The notes beneath the pieces are model-generated. The model was not told the DNA's origin. It was given only the letters and a program-made list of their open reading frames with translations, and ran no database searches. A stretch of 64,000 nt of DNA from Pseudohoeflea suaedae (GTDB lineage Bacteria > Pseudomonadota > Alphaproteobacteria > Rhizobiales > Rhizobiaceae). Positions 60,064 to 64,000 of this stretch are shown here, one piece after another (position 1 is the stretch's first letter; each line of letters begins with the position of its first letter). Made by a program: the position numbers and the translations under genes. The DNA is taken from positions 496,001-560,000 of the forward strand of contig NZ_SMSI01000002.1 in NCBI RefSeq assembly GCF_004354915.1. The letters run 5' to 3'.

Positions 60064-61497
60064 GTGGAAATGTCCGAAGAAGACAATCGCGAGTGGGAAA
60101 CGGAGACCGAGGCCCCGGCTGCCGAGGCGGGAGTTCACAGCGACATCTATGCCGAGGACGGCTCCGTCCGGCATGATTTCCTGGCTTCGCTCGGAGCGGC
60201 GATCGCCGACCGCGACACGCTTTGGCTTCACGACCATATCGTCAGCCTGCACGAATCCGAGCTCGGCGACGTTCTCGAATCGATCAATACGCCGCAGCGC
60301 CGGGCGCTGGTGCGGTTGCTCGGCGACCAGTTCGACTTCGCAGCGCTCACCGAGGTCGACGAGGCGATCCGCCTGGAGATCGTCGACGGGCTGCCGAACG
60401 AGAAGATCGCCGAGGCGCTGGGCGAACTCGATTCCGACGACGCGGTCTATATTCTCGAAGATCTTGACGAGGAAGACCAGCAGGAGATCCTCGCCCGTCT
60501 GCCGTTCACCGAGCGGGTTCGCCTGCGCCGGGCGCTCGATTATCCCGAGGACACTGCCGGCCGTCGCATGCAGACGGAATTCGTCGCCGTGCCGCCGTTC
60601 TGGACCGTCGGGCAGACCATCGATTACATGCGCGACGACGAGGATCTCCCCGGTTCCTTCAGCCAGATCTTCGTCATCGATCCGACCTTCAAGCTTGTCG
60701 GCTCCGTCAATCTCGACCGGATCCTGCGGACCAAGCGCCAGACCAAGATCGAAGAGATCATGGACGAGCCCCGCAGCCCGATCACCGCCGAGATGGACCA
60801 GGAAGAGGCGGCGCAGATCTTCGAGCAGTACGACCTTCTTTCGGCTGCCGTGGTCGACGACAACAACAGGCTCGTCGGCGTGCTGACGATCGACGACGTG
60901 GTCGACGTGATCCACGAGGAGGCCGACGAGGACATCAAGCGTCTGGCCGGTGTGGGTGACGAGGAACTGTCGGACAGCGTGATTGCCACGGTGCGCTCGC
61001 GCGTCGTCTGGCTGTTGGTCAATCTCTGCACAGCGCTTCTGTCTTCGACCGTCATCAGCCTTTTCGATGCAACGATCGCGCAGATGGTCGCACTCGCGGT
61101 GCTGATGCCGGTGGTGGCCTCTATGGGCGGCAATGCCGGCACCCAGACCATGACCGTTACAGTCCGCGCGCTCGCGACCCGCGACCTCGATATCTACAAT
61201 GCAGGTCGCATCATTCGCCGCGAAGCCACGGTGGGGCTGATCAACGGTCTCATATTCTCGGTTCTGATCGGCACTGTGGCGGCGATCTGGTTCGCCAATC
61301 CGGGTCTCGGCGGAGTGATCGCGACGGCGATGGTCGTCAACATGCTGGCAGCAGCGCTGGCCGGCATTTTGCTGCCGCTTCTTCTCGATAAGTTCGGCGC
61401 CGACCCGGCAATTGCGTCCGCCGTCTTCGTGACGATGGTGACCGACGTGATCGGCTTCTTTGCCTTTCTCGGCCTCGCCAGCATGTGGCTGGTCTAG
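60064..61497 (+). CDS. mgtE: magnesium transporter MgtE
   Basis: A 477-residue MgtE channel/transporter for Mg2+. An acidic cytosolic N-domain (residues about 30-150) is followed by two CBS domains (TEFVAVPPFW, then MDEPRSPITA to HEEADED) that sense magnesium, a connecting helix and five membrane helices from about residue 310. The pore signature PVVASMGGNAGTQTMTV is complete. The start is uncertain: GTG at 60064 or ATG at 60070, two codons later, both with weak sites. No magnesium riboswitch was recognised upstream. Confidence 0.93.
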   Translation: MEMSEEDNREWETETEAPAAEAGVHSDIYAEDGSVRHDFLASLGAAIADRDTLWLHDHIVSLHESELGDVLESINTPQRRALVRLLGDQFDFAALTEVDEAIRLEIVDGLPNEKIAEALGELDSDDAVYILEDLDEEDQQEILARLPFTERVRLRRALDYPEDTAGRRMQTEFVAVPPFWTVGQTIDYMRDDEDLPGSFSQIFVIDPTFKLVGSVNLDRILRTKRQTKIEEIMDEPRSPITAEMDQEEAAQIFEQYDLLSAAVVDDNNRLVGVLTIDDVVDVIHEEADEDIKRLAGVGDEELSDSVIATVRSRVVWLLVNLCTALLSSTVISLFDATIAQMVALAVLMPVVASMGGNAGTQTMTVTVRALATRDLDIYNAGRIIRREATVGLINGLIFSVLIGTVAAIWFANPGLGGVIATAMVVNMLAAALAGILLPLLLDKFGADPAIASAVFVTMVTDVIGFFAFLGLASMWLV

Positions 61498-61586
61498 GTC
61501 TTGCGCGCGAGACGCTGACGACGGTGTTGGCGTTTCTTCCGGGCGATGGAGCAAAAGCTCGGCACTTCTGGCCATTCCGGCAAAAT

Positions 61587-61606
61587 TGACTTATACGTAA
61601 AGGTCA
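61587..61606. promoter_or_regulatory. imperfect palindrome overlapping the MerR ribosome site
   Basis: The 20 bases TGACTTATACGTAAAGGTCA are an inverted repeat with 16 of 20 positions symmetrical, centred on ACGT, one base before the regulator's ATG. They include the AAAGG ribosome site and a TTGAC element. This is the expected place for an autoregulatory operator. Confidence 0.6.
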
Positions 61607-61607
61607 G

Positions 61608-62030
61608 ATGGCTCGTCTCGAGCCGCGACAGGAATGGCATTCAGTGAACCGCTTTTACACGATTACAGAACTGACGCGGGAATTCGGTATCTCCACCCGC
61701 ACATTGCGCTACTACGAGGATGAGGGCCTGATTCAGCCCGAGCGTCGCGGCCGCACGCGCCTTTACCGCTCAGCCGACCGTCACCTGATCCAGGAAATCC
61801 TGCGCGGCCGCCGTGTCGGGCTTTCGATCGCCGAAATCCGCGAGATCATCCAGGTCTACAAGGATCCTCCCGGCGAGGCGGGTCAGCTTCGGCTGCTCAT
61901 GCGCAAAGTCGAGGAGAAGCGCGAGGAATTGCGCCAGAAGCGCAAGGATATCGACGACACGTTGACCGAACTCGACAATATCGAGGATTCATGTCTGGCG
62001 CGGCTGGCCGAGATCGGCGTCCGGAGCTAG
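61608..62030 (+). CDS. MerR-family transcriptional regulator
   Basis: A 140-residue MerR protein. The winged helix-turn-helix starts at about residue 15 (RFYTITELTREFGISTRTLR, YYEDEGLIQPERRG, RTRLYRSADRHLI) and the C-terminal half is a coiled coil (RLLMRKVEEKREELRQKRKD). No metal-binding cysteine pair is seen at the C-terminus, so it is not a typical metal sensor; the type resembles LiuR-like regulators of branched-chain acyl-CoA catabolism. ATG at 61608 is preferred; GTG at 61644 would also keep the domain. Confidence 0.9.
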   Translation: MARLEPRQEWHSVNRFYTITELTREFGISTRTLRYYEDEGLIQPERRGRTRLYRSADRHLIQEILRGRRVGLSIAEIREIIQVYKDPPGEAGQLRLLMRKVEEKREELRQKRKDIDDTLTELDNIEDSCLARLAEIGVRS

Positions 62031-62042
62031 CCTGCCGGCGGT

Positions 62043-62585
62043 TCAGATCCAGCGGCGCACGGCGCGGCAATAAGCTTCGTATTTGTAGCCGAAATTGGCG
62101 TTCAGATGTTTTTCCTCGCGACGGATGGCGAGGAAGTAGGTGAGAACCGCATCGATGACCGCCAGTGGAATGAACCAGAAATTGCCGAGCAGCAGGCCGG
62201 CACCCAGAAGCAGCATCACGTTCGATATGTAGATGGGGTTGCGGGTGTAGCTGAAGGGGCCGTTGACCACGAGGTGGCTGCTGGAACGGTTCGGCCAGAT
62301 CGTGGTGCGCGCTTTCCTCAGCGCAGCCATCGCCCATATGTCGATCAGCAGGCCGGTAACGATCAGCGCGAGGCCCGAGGGGCGGGCCATCGGGAAGGTA
62401 ATTTCGTAGGGTGCGTTATGCCCGAGCACGAGTCCGGCAATCACGGCGGTGACCAACAGGACCGGCGGCCAGGGGAAGATGGTGGGACGCTTCTTGCAGG
62501 CGTTCATGGGCATGCCTGACCTGCGCGCCTGACGATAGCTCGTTCCCGTCGGCTGTGCTGTTTGATCGATGCGTACGTCGGTCAT
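62043..62585 (-). CDS. isoprenylcysteine/phospholipid methyltransferase-family membrane protein
   Basis: A 180-residue integral membrane protein with four or five helices. The C-terminal half has the family signature: HLVVNGPFSYTRNPIYISN and AIRREEKHLNANFGYKYEAY with the closing RRW. These bind S-adenosylmethionine in isoprenylcysteine carboxyl methyltransferases and PEMT-like enzymes; bacterial substrates are mostly unknown. Start at 62585 or at MPMNACKK 24 codons later cannot be separated. It is 49 bases after the DUF1624 gene on the same strand. Confidence 0.85.
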   Translation of the reverse strand: MTDVRIDQTAQPTGTSYRQARRSGMPMNACKKRPTIFPWPPVLLVTAVIAGLVLGHNAPYEITFPMARPSGLALIVTGLLIDIWAMAALRKARTTIWPNRSSSHLVVNGPFSYTRNPIYISNVMLLLGAGLLLGNFWFIPLAVIDAVLTYFLAIRREEKHLNANFGYKYEAYCRAVRRWI

Positions 62586-62634
62586 TATTCCGTTCCCGGC
62601 CCCCGTTGGTGCCCGTTGCCATTCAACGCATTAT

Positions 62635-63627
62635 TCAGTCGCTCAATGCGCTTGCGGTGCACATGCGCGCCATTTCCATGATCTCCGGATCGTCTTCCGG
62701 ATTGATCCGTCCGCTCTGCACGGCATCCAGCTTGCCTTGTTCGGCAAGTCGCTCGGCAGTGCATGCGCAGAATCGGTCGCACATCGCTGCCTCTTGATTA
62801 GCAATGCAACCTTGCCGGCAACTGGAGAGATAGGCCTCAGTCCGGTCGGGTGGCATGATCTGGCTCAAACTCCAGACCAAAGCGATGAGTACCGGTTGGT
62901 GGAGGAGGTAAAAGGCAAGACTGTGGCGACCGATGAAATCAAATGGTCGCAGCAGGGTTTTCCACTGCGGGCTTTGGCCGGGCCTCCACTGTGCCATCCG
63001 GCCGATCAGTCCGCTCGACTTGGCAAGACGGCCTGCCGCGATCCCTATCAGCACCGGCCCGAACCAGGGAAAGAAGGGAACGAAATCCAGCGAATGGGGC
63101 AGGGATTCGGAAAGCCCCGTCCAGAAGAGCCAGGGCACGTCGAAGGCGGAGGAGAAATAATAGATCGGCAAGGCGACCGCTGCGGCGCCGGCAATCAGGG
63201 TGATCAGCGGCGGTAACCGCAGGAACAGGAGTGCTGCGATGCTCGACACCGCGATGGAATGCAAAATTCCGTAAAAGACGAAGACGTCGGGGAAGGCGAT
63301 ATACGTGCCCAGCGACACGAGAACTGCCGCGCCGACGACCATTGCCAGCCGTTCGAGAAACTTACGCGGCCTGACGACGGGCCAGTGCGCGAGCACCAGT
63401 GAGAAACCGACGAGAAACAGGAAGGTGGCGGCAATGCAGCGCGCATAGAACTTTGGCCAGCCGCTGCCCGCCGTGCCGGGATCGAGATAACCGAAGCTCT
63501 CGAGGTCCCAGATGAGATGGTAGTGGGCCATGGCCAGGAGGGCGATGGCGCGCGCGAGGTCGATCGCTTCCACGCGACCCGTCTTGCGGATCGCGGAGGC
63601 TTCCCCCGTCGCCGGCTCGATCGTCAT
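62635..63627 (-). CDS. DUF1624 membrane protein (heparan-glucosaminide acetyltransferase-like) with Cys-rich tail
   Basis: A 330-residue membrane protein of eight or so helices, starting from ARAIALLAMAHYHLIWDL, with FYARCIAATFLFLVGFSL and FPWFGPVLIGIAAGRL in the middle and IGRHSLAFYLLHQPVLIALV near the end. The family is related to acyltransferases of the heparan-alpha-glucosaminide type. The last 64 residues form a soluble tail with six cysteines (Cys270, 274, 283, 287, 289, 323). Substrate unknown. Confidence 0.85.
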   Translation of the reverse strand: MTIEPATGEASAIRKTGRVEAIDLARAIALLAMAHYHLIWDLESFGYLDPGTAGSGWPKFYARCIAATFLFLVGFSLVLAHWPVVRPRKFLERLAMVVGAAVLVSLGTYIAFPDVFVFYGILHSIAVSSIAALLFLRLPPLITLIAGAAAVALPIYYFSSAFDVPWLFWTGLSESLPHSLDFVPFFPWFGPVLIGIAAGRLAKSSGLIGRMAQWRPGQSPQWKTLLRPFDFIGRHSLAFYLLHQPVLIALVWSLSQIMPPDRTEAYLSSCRQGCIANQEAAMCDRFCACTAERLAEQGKLDAVQSGRINPEDDPEIMEMARMCTASALSD

Positions 63628-63743
63628 TCAGTTCCCCGATTCGGATGCGTCTTTCGGACAGTTCGAATACCGGCCGATTCGTGGCGCAATGCAAAGGGTT
63701 TATCGTGGCCCCATGATGGCCGGGAAATGATGGCGGCGGCTTT

Positions 63744-64000
63744 TCACGTCCGCGAACGCAGTTCCACCACGCGCAGGCGGTAGACGCCGTGCAGGTCCTC
63801 CGGTGCGACCGGCTTGCCCTTGCGCAGCAATTCGACCTCTCCATCCCGGGCCATCTGCAGGAAGACCGCCCGCAGCGGTTTCATAAGCTTCCCCCAGGCG
63901 TCGGGATCGGAGCCCACGAGGTCCCGGGCGACGGCGCCGGGATCGATAGAATTTTCCTTGCCGCGCCGCTCAATCTCCCGGAGCGCAGCACGGACATTTT
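63744..64000 (-). CDS. DUF3253 family protein, 3' part
   Basis: The window ends within this minus-strand gene; 84 residues and the stop are visible. It reads as a small winged-helix-like domain: REIERRGKENSIDPGAVARD, then AWGKLMKPLRAVFLQMARDG and VELLRKGKPVAPEDLHGVYR. This matches the DUF3253 pattern of small bacterial proteins of about 90 residues, so only a few residues are missing. Function unknown. Confidence 0.75.
   Translation of the reverse strand, partial: NVRAALREIERRGKENSIDPGAVARDLVGSDPDAWGKLMKPLRAVFLQMARDGEVELLRKGKPVAPEDLHGVYRLRVVELRSRT

Overview
The window is a high-GC chromosomal segment from an alphaproteobacterium, most likely of the order Hyphomicrobiales (Rhizobiales). Evidence for this is the rhizobial arrangement of the str/S10/spc/alpha ribosomal superoperon without rpsD, two near-identical tuf genes, an ATP12-type F1 assembly chaperone, a split transketolase and -35/-10 elements of the CTTGAC/CTATAT type. 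Genus cannot be fixed from the sequence alone. No phage, insertion sequence or CRISPR array was seen.

Layout. (1) 1-7156: one tight plus-strand catabolic operon: end of a transketolase C-terminal subunit, cupin, GldA-like polyol dehydrogenase, SDR, ACAD10/11-like acyl-CoA dehydrogenase, acyl-CoA ligase, APH-fold kinase, SDR. The ligase/kinase/dehydrogenase/SDR core has the gene types of the Pseudomonas levulinate (lva) pathway and of 4-hydroxyacyl-CoA catabolism. (2) 7264-8279, minus: tRNA-Thr and a TrmH-family rRNA methyltransferase. (3) 8482-24314: tRNA-Tyr, tRNA-Gly, tuf, then an epimerase and a small membrane protein, then tRNA-Trp, secE, nusG, rplKAJL, rpoBC. (4) 24383-43972: a small acidic minus-strand protein, then str (rpsL, rpsG, fusA, second tuf), S10, spc (through secY-adk) and alpha (rpsM, rpsK, rpoA, rplQ) operons. 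(5) 44123-52681: ilvD, periplasmic Do-like protease, rarA, HemG-like flavodoxin, then crcB-rluC-HAD-atp12. (6) 52758-57781: lipoprotein, S-formylglutathione hydrolase and class III alcohol dehydrogenase (formaldehyde detoxification), XRE regulator, hypothetical gene, lipB, tRNA-Leu. (7) 57996-64000: SDR, GNAT and NTF2-like genes, mgtE, MerR regulator, a small membrane methyltransferase, a DUF1624 membrane protein and a partial DUF3253 gene.

How the genes work together. The central 34 kb makes most of the translation and transcription core (RNA polymerase subunits, elongation factors, 29 ribosomal proteins, SecE/SecY). Hairpins in several intergenic regions suggest attenuation or RNA processing. 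The most unusual metabolic content is the operon at the left edge. Other points worth checking are the tuf gene conversion with an extra 28-bp echo of the tuf 3' end, a palindrome overlapping the start of the MerR gene, inverted repeats in front of the SDR at 57996, and a Cys-rich tail on the DUF1624 protein.
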